A stretch of 5,809 bases of DNA from Acidobacteriota bacterium (GCA_003161495.1 PMOP01000135.1:2348-8156); one strand, 5' to 3'. Positions 1 through 5,809 are shown, numbered from the stretch's first letter. Numbers and translations: made by a program. Notes: generated by a model from the sequence alone, not told the origin.

Positions 1-1007
1 ATTTCCAGCGTGCCCTTGGCGAACGCCGGCATCTCGAACACGCCCATCGGCCCGTTCCACACAATTGTTTTTGCGCGCGCGAGTTCCGCGGAATATTTCG
101 CGATCGTATCCGGCCCGATGTCGAGCCCCATCCAGCCGTCTGGTGTTGCGGTGACACTGGTCGTTTGTGTCGCGGTGTCCGCCTTGAATTGCGCGCCGAG
201 GACATGGTCAGTCGGCAGCAAGAACCGAAAATTTCGCTGCTTGGCATCGGCTAGCAGTTTTCGCGCGAGGTCCAGCTTGTCCGTTTCCACCAGCGAATTC
301 CCGATGGGCAGCCCCTGCGACTTCAGAAACGTGTACGCCATGCCGCCGCCGATGAGCATCGCATCGGCAACGTGCATCAGGTTTTCCACGACTTCAATCT
401 TGTCAGAAACTTTCGCGCCACCGAGCACCGCTACAAAGGGACGCTCGGGATTCGAGAGCGCTTTGCCCAGATAGGCGAGCTCGCGCTCCATGAGCAGCCC
501 CGCCGCGGCTTGCTTTACGTAACGCGTGATTCCGACCACCGAAGCGTGCGCGCGATGAGCCGAGCCAAATGCGTCGCACACAAACAGTCCATCGCACAGG
601 GCCGCGAGCTGGCGCGAAAAATTCTCGTCGTTGGCCTCTTCTTCCGCGTGGTAGCGAACATTTTCGAGGAGCAGGACGCCGCCATTGGCCAGTGCGCGGC
701 TCCTGGTTTCGGCGTCGGCACCGACGCAGTCCGCGGCAAAATCCACATTTGTGCCCAGCAATTCCGCAAGTTTGGCGGCCACGGGCTTCATACTGTATTT
801 CGGATCGGGTTTTCCTTTGGGCCTGCCGAGGTGTGAAGCGAGGATGAGCCTTGCGCCGCGTTTGCAAGCAAACTCAATTGTCGGCAGCGTTTCGCGGATG
901 CGCGTATCGTCGGTGACGCGCGCGCCGTCCAGTGGAACGTTAAAATCCACGCGCATGAACACGCGTTTCCCGTTCATTTCCAGATCGCGAATCGATAATT
1001 TGCTCAT
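1..1007 (-). CDS. pgk: Phosphoglycerate kinase, 3' end cut by window edge
   Basis: Cytosolic glycolytic/gluconeogenic enzyme that interconverts 1,3-bisphosphoglycerate + ADP and 3-phosphoglycerate + ATP. Reading the minus strand from the ATG at 1007-1005 gives 335 uninterrupted codons to the left edge. The family is usually about 390-400 residues, so roughly 60 C-terminal residues, including the late GGG-D-[ST] nucleotide-binding loop, lie outside. Family motifs seen in order: RVDFNVPL (19-26), SHLGRP (58-63), ENVRYH (115-120), DAFGSAHRAHAS (145-156), GGAKVSDK (196-203), GGGMA (220-224) and WNGPMGVFE (317-325). The N-terminus MSKLSIRDLEMNGKRVF aligns with typical PGK starts, which supports this ATG, although I see no good Shine-Dalgarno sequence before it. 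It lies 72 bases downstream of gap on the same strand, the usual glycolytic pairing, and is probably co-transcribed with it. No frameshift or missing motif is seen in the visible part. The identification is essentially certain. Confidence 0.97.
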   Translation of the reverse strand, partial: MSKLSIRDLEMNGKRVFMRVDFNVPLDGARVTDDTRIRETLPTIEFACKRGARLILASHLGRPKGKPDPKYSMKPVAAKLAELLGTNVDFAADCVGADAETRSRALANGGVLLLENVRYHAEEEANDENFSRQLAALCDGLFVCDAFGSAHRAHASVVGITRYVKQAAAGLLMERELAYLGKALSNPERPFVAVLGGAKVSDKIEVVENLMHVADAMLIGGGMAYTFLKSQGLPIGNSLVETDKLDLARKLLADAKQRNFRFLLPTDHVLGAQFKADTATQTTSVTATPDGWMGLDIGPDTIAKYSAELARAKTIVWNGPMGVFEMPAFAKGTLE

Positions 1008-1051
1008 GTTGAAGATGATGCCAGAATAGATCGAGCGTCACAAAATCTCCG

Positions 1052-1079
1052 CACGAATCACGATTCACAAATCACGATG
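1052..1079. repeat. Heptanucleotide tandem repeat, four copies, in the gap-pgk spacer
   Basis: Four consecutive 7-base units can be read on the plus strand: CACGAAT (1052-1058), CACGATT (1059-1065), CACAAAT (1066-1072) and CACGATG (1073-1079). On the transcribed strand the consensus is ATTCGTG. The array abuts the gap stop codon (1082-1080). The bases at 1045-1051 do not continue the pattern. Each unit differs from a CACGAWT consensus by at most one or two bases. Heptameric tandem repeats in intergenic DNA are known from other bacteria, notably the STRR families of filamentous cyanobacteria, but whether this array belongs to a genome-wide family cannot be told from one copy. Confidence 0.7.
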
Positions 1080-2084
1080 CTACATCTTCGACGCCAAAAG
1101 CGTGATCAGATCCCGGCAGCGGCTGGAATATCCCCACTCGTTGTCATACCACGCGAGAATCTTTGCGCAGTTCGTTCCCACAACGCGTGTGTAGCCGGAA
1201 TCCACAATCGAGGAATGCGGATTGCCGCGGAAATCGGCGGAAACCAGTTCCTCCTCCGTGTATTCGAGAATGTTTTTCATGGGGCCATCGGCCGCCGTCT
1301 TTAGCGCCGCGTTTACCGAGGCCACCGTTACCGGCTTTTCCGTGAACACGGTCAGGTCGACCACACTGACGTTCGGAGTGGGTACGCGGATCGAATAGCC
1401 GTCGAGTTTCCCTTTCAGCGCCGGGATCACCAGATGCAGCGCTTTCGCCGCTCCGGTCGATGTGGGGATCATGGAAAGCGCCGCCGCGCGTGCGCGCCGC
1501 AAATCCTTGTGCGGGAGGTCAAGCAGCTTCTGATCGTTCGTGTACGAGTGAATCGTGGTCATGGTGCCGCAGGAAATCCCGAACGTGTCTTGAATCACCT
1601 TTGCGACGGGAGCGAGGCAATTGGTGGTGCAGGATGCGTTCGAGATGATGTGATGCTTCGCCGGGTCGTAAGATTTGTCGTTCACGCCGAGCACGACGGT
1701 CAGGTCCTCGTCGCTCGCGGGAGCGGAAATAATTACTTTTTTCACTGTCCCGCGCTTGTGTTTCGCCGCGTCGGAAGCGTTGGTGAACAGGCCCGTGGAC
1801 TCAATCACAATTTCCGCGCCGACCGACGGCCAGTCGATTTCGCCGGGATCTCTGGTCTTGAACACGCGAAAACTCTTGCCGTCCACCGCGATGGAATCCT
1901 CGGTGTGCGTGACCTTCTGGTGGAGATTGCCGAGAACGGAATCGTACTTCAGCAAATGCGCCAGGGTCTTCGAGTCGGTGACGTCGTTTACAGCGACGAA
2001 TTCAATCGCCGAATTTCCGAGCGACGCCCGCACGATGTTCCGTCCAATTCGGCCAAAACCGTTGATTCCCACTTTGATCGGCAT
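1080..2084 (-). CDS. gap: Glyceraldehyde-3-phosphate dehydrogenase, NAD-type
   Basis: Cytosolic enzyme that oxidises and phosphorylates glyceraldehyde 3-phosphate to 1,3-bisphosphoglycerate, feeding the PGK encoded next. The ATG at 2084-2082 gives 334 residues, the usual family length. An open frame runs 31 codons further upstream (to 2177), but that extension is not conserved GAPDH sequence, and the ATG at 2084 has GGAGG four bases before it. Seen: the Rossmann motif INGFGRIGR (7-15), the catalytic stretch SNASCTTNC with nucleophile Cys152, the catalytic His179 in TTIHSYTNDQ, and the substrate-binding STGAAKA (209-215). Asp34 in VNDVTDSKTLAHLLKYD, and LDLPHKDLRRARAAA with Leu190-Pro191, match the NAD-specific glycolytic type rather than the NADP-using GapB/chloroplast type, which usually lacks the Leu-Pro pair. 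The direction of flux in the cell is not shown. The gene starts after the longest spacer of the window and probably heads a gap-pgk transcription unit. Confidence 0.98.
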   Translation of the reverse strand: MPIKVGINGFGRIGRNIVRASLGNSAIEFVAVNDVTDSKTLAHLLKYDSVLGNLHQKVTHTEDSIAVDGKSFRVFKTRDPGEIDWPSVGAEIVIESTGLFTNASDAAKHKRGTVKKVIISAPASDEDLTVVLGVNDKSYDPAKHHIISNASCTTNCLAPVAKVIQDTFGISCGTMTTIHSYTNDQKLLDLPHKDLRRARAAALSMIPTSTGAAKALHLVIPALKGKLDGYSIRVPTPNVSVVDLTVFTEKPVTVASVNAALKTAADGPMKNILEYTEEELVSADFRGNPHSSIVDSGYTRVVGTNCAKILAWYDNEWGYSSRCRDLITLLASKM

Positions 2085-2088
2085 GAAT

Positions 2089-2093
2089 CCTCC
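2089..2093 (-). promoter_or_regulatory. Ribosome binding site of gap (decides the start)
   Basis: GGAGG on the minus strand, followed by ATTC and then the ATG at 2084. This strong Shine-Dalgarno sequence sits inside the longer open frame and is the main reason, together with family alignment, for choosing the internal ATG over the one at 2177. Confidence 0.85.
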
Positions 2094-2210
2094 CGAAGAG
2101 TCTAGCCTGTCACCGCTCAATCTTAACCGCCAGCAGGGCCCGGTTGCACGCACGAGAAAAACCGCAACAACGTTCACATCATCAGCTAAATAATTGTCAT
2201 CTTCAGTGGA

Positions 2211-2238
2211 AGTTTACCGCGATCGCTGTTGATCTCAA
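2211..2238 (-). promoter_or_regulatory. Weak candidate sigma-70-type promoter for gap-pgk
   Basis: Minus strand: TTGAGA (2238-2233, five of six to TTGACA), a 16-base spacer, then TAAACT (2216-2211, four of six to TATAAT). Transcription would start near 2204, giving a leader of about 120 bases before the gap ATG. The position in the longest spacer is sensible, but matches of this quality occur by chance and the spacer is one base short of the optimum. Confidence 0.25.
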
Positions 2239-2373
2239 ATCGAGGTTTGAACGAAATAATTCCGTCCCATGGTCACCTTTCACTCGGCATGCAATCTCAA
2301 GATGCTAGGGTGGGCACAACGAAAAGTCAAACCAGTTCGCCCGCTCGCTGTGTCGCAAATGGGATGGCCTTAA

Positions 2374-3717
2374 TCAGTTTGAAGAATTCCTCTTCAGTAT
2401 CCCTTGCAGCACGCCGATGTGGCCGTCGATTGCCCCGATTTTCAGTTCGAGAATTTTTGCGATGACCGGGTACAAATCGACGTTGTCGAAAGACGGCACG
2501 GTGACGCCCGCGCGAATATCAGGCCCAGCCGCATAGAAAATCGCTTTCATGCTGGGCATCTGTCGCGGATCGTATCCGTGGCCGCCTCGGGGAGGCATTT
2601 TCTCGCCGCCATTCGAATTTGGATTGCGCGCCTCGATGGGATACGGTCCCGTCGGCACGATGACCGGATCGCCTTCACGCGCGTTCGAATCAAAGTGTAA
2701 ATACGCGGGAACTTGCGCGCGGCGGTACACCTTGAACGTATCGCTTGCGCCCAGCAGCGATTGATAAGCTTTCTCCGCATCCGCTTCCGATTTCGCGTAG
2801 AGCAGCGGACCTGACGTTTCGAATTGTGAGAGGTCCGCCCACTGGTCAAGATGCACCCAGCCGCCTTTCAAAGTTTCCATCCCATGATCGGCCACAACAA
2901 TCAGGTCGACGGGCAAACCTGAGGCCGCGATCCCATCCGATAATTTTCCCATCATTTCGTCGACGCGCCGGACGGCTTCGCCTGTCTCCGGAGCATCGGG
3001 TCCGTAGGTGTGGCCGGCGTGATCCGTATTCGGATAATACAGCGCGATGAAATGCGGCCTTTTCTCAAGCGGAAGTTGCAGCCACGTGAGAACCTGCTCG
3101 ACGCGTTTCTCGTCTGGATATTTGTCATCGTAAGGAGCAAGGTAATAGCTCGGGCGCTTGCCTTGAATGTCGGCATCTGAAGTAGGCCAGAAAATGCAGG
3201 CGGCGCGCATTCCCTGCTGCTCCGCCAACACCCATAGGGGAGTGCCACCGTACCAGCTTCCATCGCCCGTGGTTTTCGGATTGGTGAAGGAATAGCTTTC
3301 CTTGCGAGCTGGATCGTAGAAAGTGTTGGCGACAATTCCGTGATGCTCGGGGTACAGACCCGTCACGATGCTGTAATGATTTGGGAACGTAACGGAAGGG
3401 TATGAGGGAATCATTCCCTCCGGCGCGCTCGCTCCTCGCATGGTTATCGCCAGCAGATTTTTTGCGCCGTACTTCGTTGCATAGTCGTACCGAAATCCGT
3501 CGAGCGAAACGAGCACCACGTAGCGTTTGGATTGTTGCGCGGCGTTGTTCGGCGGATTCGGGACCTCAATGAGCGAGCTGGACGATTGCGCGGAGCAAAT
3601 CGCCGCGGTGAGAATCAGAATCAGCAGCGCGGACCAAGCTCGGCTGCCCCATCCTTGCCCTCGGTCGCCCCATCCTTGCGGTTTGTGCATGGCTGGGGAT
3701 TTCCGGCTCCGGATCAT
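2374..3717 (-). CDS. Secreted NPP-type alkaline-phosphatase-superfamily phosphodiesterase
   Basis: Probable exported type I phosphodiesterase/nucleotide pyrophosphatase, a two-zinc hydrolase of phosphodiester or pyrophosphate bonds in nucleotides or similar compounds. The exact substrate is not readable from sequence. It has 447 residues. A basic N-terminus is followed by a hydrophobic segment (about 29-40, ALLILILTAAI) and a possible signal peptidase I site after CSA (41-43). Cys41 does not sit in a canonical lipobox. All seven ligands expected from structurally characterised NPPs can be assigned: Asp73 (VSLDGFR), the nucleophile Thr110 (PSVTFPNHYS), Asp232 and His236 (NTDHAGHTYGP), Asp277 and His278 (VVADHGME) and His380 (RGGHGYD). 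The start at 3717 has GAGG four bases upstream. An in-frame ATG at 3690 is an alternative with a poorer ribosome site. The signal-peptide n-region is unusually long because of a 21-base duplication. The spacer to the upstream gene is 126 bases, so it may have its own promoter. Confidence 0.92.
   Translation of the reverse strand: MIRSRKSPAMHKPQGWGDRGQGWGSRAWSALLILILTAAICSAQSSSSLIEVPNPPNNAAQQSKRYVVLVSLDGFRYDYATKYGAKNLLAITMRGASAPEGMIPSYPSVTFPNHYSIVTGLYPEHHGIVANTFYDPARKESYSFTNPKTTGDGSWYGGTPLWVLAEQQGMRAACIFWPTSDADIQGKRPSYYLAPYDDKYPDEKRVEQVLTWLQLPLEKRPHFIALYYPNTDHAGHTYGPDAPETGEAVRRVDEMMGKLSDGIAASGLPVDLIVVADHGMETLKGGWVHLDQWADLSQFETSGPLLYAKSEADAEKAYQSLLGASDTFKVYRRAQVPAYLHFDSNAREGDPVIVPTGPYPIEARNPNSNGGEKMPPRGGHGYDPRQMPSMKAIFYAAGPDIRAGVTVPSFDNVDLYPVIAKILELKIGAIDGHIGVLQGILKRNSSN
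3638..3679. repeat. 21-bp tandem duplication within the signal-peptide coding region
   Basis: Two adjacent 21-base copies, 3638-3658 and 3659-3679, share the core GCCCCATCCTTGC (the first copy reads TGCCCC where the second reads CGCCCC) and differ at three positions. Being seven codons long they keep the frame and encode QGWGDRG followed by QGWGSRA in the n-region of the phosphodiesterase signal peptide. The likely origin is replication slippage. Confidence 0.85.
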
Positions 3718-3721
3718 CGTT

Positions 3722-3725
3722 CCTC
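3722..3725 (-). promoter_or_regulatory. Ribosome binding site of the phosphodiesterase gene
   Basis: GAGG on the minus strand, then AACG and the ATG at 3717. It supports the longer start over the in-frame ATG at 3690, which has only a poor purine stretch before it. Confidence 0.6.
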
Positions 3726-3765
3726 ATTTCCTGCAAGGATTAGAATCAAAATCCCAACCCTTTGA

Positions 3766-3793
3766 AAAATACAAAGCGTGGGGTACACGTAAA
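3766..3793 (-). promoter_or_regulatory. Weak candidate promoter before the phosphodiesterase gene
   Basis: Minus strand: TTTACG (3793-3788, four of six), a 16-base spacer, then TATTTT (3771-3766, four of six). The surrounding spacer is more AT-rich than the genes. The matches are modest and I offer this only as the best visible candidate. Confidence 0.2.
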
Positions 3794-3843
3794 CTAAAAT
3801 CAAATCGTGCGGATATTCAGTGATAATTCAAAAGGATCGTAGA

Positions 3844-4758
3844 CTACTGTGGATATTTGCGAACCCCGGTAACCTTGTCCCCCTCAAAGCTCACGAAAAT
3901 TGTTTTTTCCGGCGGCGTGCCGTAAATCCAGTCTTCGATTTCGTTTCCATCGGCATTTTTTTCACGAACCTTGCGATCCGGCCGGCCCATCGCTGCAAGG
4001 ACCATATCGTGATCCATGCCGACCACCGGCTGCCTGTCCTGGATCGCTTTCTGAATTTCGGGAGGCAAGCTATCCACCCACTGCACGGCAGCCGAGTGTT
4101 GCGTGGAAAAATCGAGCACGCCGGAAAGATATTGCTTCAATTGATCGGCCGTCATTTCCGGCAACTGTTTGTCAAAATCCAGATACAGCGTGGCGCCCGC
4201 GTTTGTATTTACAGGTTTGTCCGGCGTGGTTGTCATTGTGGGGACTCCGCCTACTTCCAAATGAATGCGGTCGCGCAGCCTGGTTTTTCCCTTGCCGCCG
4301 CCATTGATGTCCACAATGATTTGCTTGTCCTTGAATTCCAGATCGGTGATCTGCGCACGGTCCCCGGGATTGATAGCCGAACCGGCCGAGGCCACCGCCA
4401 TCCGGAGCGCTGTCTCGTCCAGCGCTGCGCCGGCTTTCAAATGAAATCCTTTTTTCCCCGCGGGAATCGCCTTGGTCACTCGCACAAGTTCGCCATCGAT
4501 GTATCGAACGAGGGATAATCGCGTCGTGGGCTGCATGGACCCGGCGGGCGCTTTTGCTGACTCATCAGCGCCGCCGGTGGAATCGCTCTTTGCGGGCTTC
4601 CCCTGCTTGGCGCTCTGGGGAGATCCTTGCAGGGCATAGAAATTTCCAGAAAAGATGGAACTTACAACTGAGTCGGGAGAGGTTGCGTGAAGCAGTGCAT
4701 ACGAATTCGCGCCCAACAAGAGCGCCACTATCGCCGTCGTCGAAATAACCCGGTACAT
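3844..4758 (-). CDS. Exported or membrane-anchored protein with C-terminal BamE/SmpA-like domain
   Basis: A 304-residue protein I cannot assign to a named family over its whole length. Residues 1-25 (MYRVISTTAIVALLLGANSY and on) form a short basic end plus hydrophobic stretch, read as a signal peptide or N-terminal anchor. Residues 44-80 are a low-complexity Ser/Lys/Gly/Ala/Pro linker. Residues 81-240 form a mixed region with alternating polar and hydrophobic segments. Residues 244-301 begin VVGMDHDMVLAAMGRPDRK, proceed to EDWIYG and end in alternating strands (TIFVSFEGDKVTGVRK). This G-M-x(5)-A-x-G-x-P, W-x-Y, then F-x-G-x-V pattern resembles BamE/SmpA-type small outer-membrane lipoproteins. 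The protein has no cysteine at all, so it cannot be a lipoprotein as BamE is. The ATG at 4758 has AAGGTG four bases upstream. It lies 85 bases after the kinase gene. The role is unknown; an envelope function is an inference from the export signal and domain resemblance. Confidence 0.75.
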   Translation of the reverse strand: MYRVISTTAIVALLLGANSYALLHATSPDSVVSSIFSGNFYALQGSPQSAKQGKPAKSDSTGGADESAKAPAGSMQPTTRLSLVRYIDGELVRVTKAIPAGKKGFHLKAGAALDETALRMAVASAGSAINPGDRAQITDLEFKDKQIIVDINGGGKGKTRLRDRIHLEVGGVPTMTTTPDKPVNTNAGATLYLDFDKQLPEMTADQLKQYLSGVLDFSTQHSAAVQWVDSLPPEIQKAIQDRQPVVGMDHDMVLAAMGRPDRKVREKNADGNEIEDWIYGTPPEKTIFVSFEGDKVTGVRKYPQ

Positions 4759-4762
4759 TCGG

Positions 4763-4768
4763 CACCTT
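4763..4768 (-). promoter_or_regulatory. Ribosome binding site of the BamE-like protein gene
   Basis: AAGGTG on the minus strand, then CCGA and the ATG at 4758. It supports this start, which also gives a well-formed signal sequence from residue 1. Confidence 0.55.
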
Positions 4769-4843
4769 CGAGCGCCATTTTAACACTAAACCGGGCCCTT
4801 CGGGTGTTTCGACAATTTGAAGAACCGCTTGCGTAGAAGAACC

Positions 4844-5809
4844 TTACGCGTCGGATCGCAGGAAAACTCCTCCCCGATCGATCTGCACCGGCAACACCTT
4901 TGCGCCCGCAGCAATGATCGTCGCTTCGACGCGTGCGCGCGCATCAGGTTCAATCAAAAGCGTGACGCACCCCCCGCCTCCGGCGCCGCAAACTTTTCCC
5001 GCCAGCGCGCCCTGGCGGCGAGTGGAGGAAATCACTTTGTCTATAAGGGGCGTGGAAATCGTATGAAGGTTGCGGCGGCGGAAGTCCCATTCGTCGCGCA
5101 CCAGGCGGCCGACTTCTTTCCATTCGCTTCGCTCGAGCGCCTTCCGAACGCCCTGCGCGATCCTTGAAATTTTTTCCAGATTTTGCGGAACGCGGCGGTC
5201 GCCGTCGATGTGCCGCTTGAAAACTTCCCAATTGTTGATGCCGTGTTGCCGGGGTTTTCCCGTGTAGCACAGGACGAGCCGCGGCTCGAGCTCGTTGAGA
5301 TCGCAGCCAAGCACTTCGCGACGTTCGCCGCCCGGCGCGAGGATAATTGCAGATGCGCCGCCGAACGCCGGAGGGTAATGGTCCTGCGTGCCGGTTGGAA
5401 CGCGGATGACGATGGCCTCGATGTCGCGGCTGATGTGGATCCAGTCTTCACGGCGCAGCCCGGCGCCGCTGAGCCGGTCCAAGGCGGCGCAGATGGCCAC
5501 GGCCATGGCGGACGAACCGCCGATTCCCGCTCCAGCCGGCGCTTCGGAATCCGTGGTTAATGTGAAGCCGCTTGTCGGGTGAAAAAACTTCACGAGGCGC
5601 GCGAGCAACGGCAGGTTATAGCGGCGCGCGCGGGACAGCGCCTCGAACGAGGCAAACGATTCGCTGCGACCCATGTCGCGCGAAACTAAAACGATGCGGC
5701 GGGAGGGCTCCGGCGCTGTCTCGATCACGCACGAGGCGTAACGAGTGATGGCGCAATTGACGGTCAGCGCTCCCTCGTGAAACAGATACAGCGGCCAGAT
5801 GTCCAGCGT
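4844..5809 (-). CDS. GHMP-superfamily sugar kinase, HddA-like, 5' end cut by window edge
   Basis: Probable ATP-dependent small-molecule kinase of the cytosol, most like D-glycero-D-manno-heptose 7-phosphate kinases and related sugar kinases. The open frame runs to the right edge without a stop. A GTG at 5728 could be read as a start, but the 27 codons before it (LDIWPLYLFHEGALTVNCAI and neighbours) look like the conserved N-terminal region of the family, so the true start lies outside, perhaps 15-25 residues away. 321 residues are visible. Seen, numbered from the edge: the phosphate-binding GHMP motif PAGAGIGGSSAMAVA (91-105), a G-x-Q-D-x-Y-x(3)-F-G-G motif (GTQDHYPPAFGG, 140-151) carrying a likely catalytic Asp, and the C-terminal glycine-rich motif KVCGAGGGGCVTLL (272-285). 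The QD-x-Y form argues for the heptokinase/fucokinase-like branch over mevalonate or homoserine kinases. The substrate is unproven. The other genes it may work with are presumably upstream, beyond the window. Confidence 0.88.
   Translation of the reverse strand, partial: TLDIWPLYLFHEGALTVNCAITRYASCVIETAPEPSRRIVLVSRDMGRSESFASFEALSRARRYNLPLLARLVKFFHPTSGFTLTTDSEAPAGAGIGGSSAMAVAICAALDRLSGAGLRREDWIHISRDIEAIVIRVPTGTQDHYPPAFGGASAIILAPGGERREVLGCDLNELEPRLVLCYTGKPRQHGINNWEVFKRHIDGDRRVPQNLEKISRIAQGVRKALERSEWKEVGRLVRDEWDFRRRNLHTISTPLIDKVISSTRRQGALAGKVCGAGGGGCVTLLIEPDARARVEATIIAAGAKVLPVQIDRGGVFLRSDA

Larger units (their letters stand above)
2085..2373. other. 289-base intergenic region upstream of gap
   Basis: This is the longest non-coding stretch in the window, between the phosphodiesterase stop and the gap start. 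I see no open frame with homology, no tRNA and no recognisable riboswitch. No GC-rich hairpin followed by a T-run is visible after the phosphodiesterase stop, so I cannot place a terminator. It holds the gap ribosome binding site and one weak sigma-70-like candidate. A short inverted repeat with five-base arms (2235-2239 TCAAA and 2246-2250 TTTGA) overlaps the edge of that candidate's -35 box. It is too short to call an operator. Confidence 0.5.

Noticed and set aside
403..867. Minus-strand open frame of 154 codons overlapping pgk
   Set aside because: It is in a different frame from the PGK reading, which carries every family motif; the Arg-rich product is a frame shadow.
1434..2105. Plus-strand open frame of 223 codons opposite gap
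   Set aside because: It lies entirely antisense to a certain GAPDH gene apart from its last bases, with an Arg/Gly/Val-rich composition typical of a shadow frame.
2085..2177. N-terminal 31-codon extension of the GAPDH frame
   Set aside because: The extension does not resemble GAPDH, whereas MPIKVGINGFGRIGR is a standard family start and has GGAGG just before it.
2219..2226. GCGATCGC palindrome, identical to the cyanobacterial HIP1 octamer
   Set aside because: I noticed only this one occurrence, and the genes do not suggest a cyanobacterium; chance is the simplest explanation.
3700..3717. Lipoprotein reading of the phosphodiesterase N-terminus (Cys41 after the hydrophobic segment)
   Set aside because: The residues before the cysteine are A-A-I, with Ile at -1 where a lipobox needs Gly, Ala or Ser; a signal peptidase I site after CSA fits better.
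3820..4518. Plus-strand open frame of 232 codons opposite the BamE-like gene
   Set aside because: It is antisense to a gene with a clear signal sequence and ribosome site. Its product has no recognisable motif, and long antisense frames are common in DNA with this codon bias.
3730..4633. Eleven-base inverted match: CCTGCAAGGAT at 3730-3740 and ATCCTTGCAGG at 4623-4633
   Set aside because: Several 11-mers are expected to match by chance in a window this long, and one arm is coding sequence (LQGS) of the BamE-like protein.
4785..4815. Possible hairpin between the kinase and BamE-like genes (AACAC/GTGTT arms with a CCCGAAGGG inner stem)
   Set aside because: The inner and outer stems do not stack without a bulge, and no T-run follows on the transcribed strand, so it is not a credible intrinsic terminator.
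4819..4843. Direct repeat GAAGAACC at 4819-4826 and 4836-4843, after the kinase stop
   Set aside because: Two 8-base copies 17 bases apart are compatible with chance, and no insertion or promoter structure goes with them.

Overview
The window is about 5.8 kb of moderately GC-rich bacterial DNA. It carries five protein genes, all on the minus strand, so transcription runs from right to left. Codon use, Shine-Dalgarno-type starts, a GAPDH-PGK pair of ordinary bacterial type, a secreted NPP-type phosphodiesterase and a heptokinase-like GHMP kinase suit a Gram-negative soil or sediment bacterium. Acidobacteriota is my best guess. That placement rests on general impression, since no rRNA or taxon-specific marker is present.

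In the direction of transcription the layout is as follows. (1) At 5809-4844 lies a GHMP-superfamily sugar kinase, cut at its N-terminus by the window edge and resembling D-glycero-D-manno-heptose 7-phosphate kinases. (2) At 4758-3844 lies a cysteine-free exported or membrane-anchored protein whose last ~60 residues look like a BamE/SmpA-type domain. (3) At 3717-2374 lies a secreted type I phosphodiesterase/nucleotide pyrophosphatase with the full set of seven metal-binding residues. (4) At 2084-1080 lies NAD-type glyceraldehyde-3-phosphate dehydrogenase (gap). (5) At 1007-1 lies phosphoglycerate kinase (pgk), missing its last ~60 residues at the left edge. The spacers are 85, 126, 289 and 72 bases.

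Gap and pgk catalyse consecutive steps of glycolysis/gluconeogenesis and, with only 72 bases between them, are probably one transcription unit. The 289-base spacer before gap is the longest and probably holds its promoter. The three upstream genes share no obvious pathway. Sugar activation, envelope and periplasmic phosphoester hydrolysis could all belong to cell-surface metabolism, but that is a loose inference.

I found no tRNA, rRNA, CRISPR array, transposase, phage gene or defence system. The window looks like ordinary chromosomal housekeeping and envelope genes, and I see no convincing sign of an undescribed system. The small-scale curiosities are a four-copy heptanucleotide tandem repeat touching the gap stop codon, a 21-bp in-frame duplication inside the signal peptide of the phosphodiesterase, a possible stem around that gene's start site, and the unusual architecture of the BamE-like protein.
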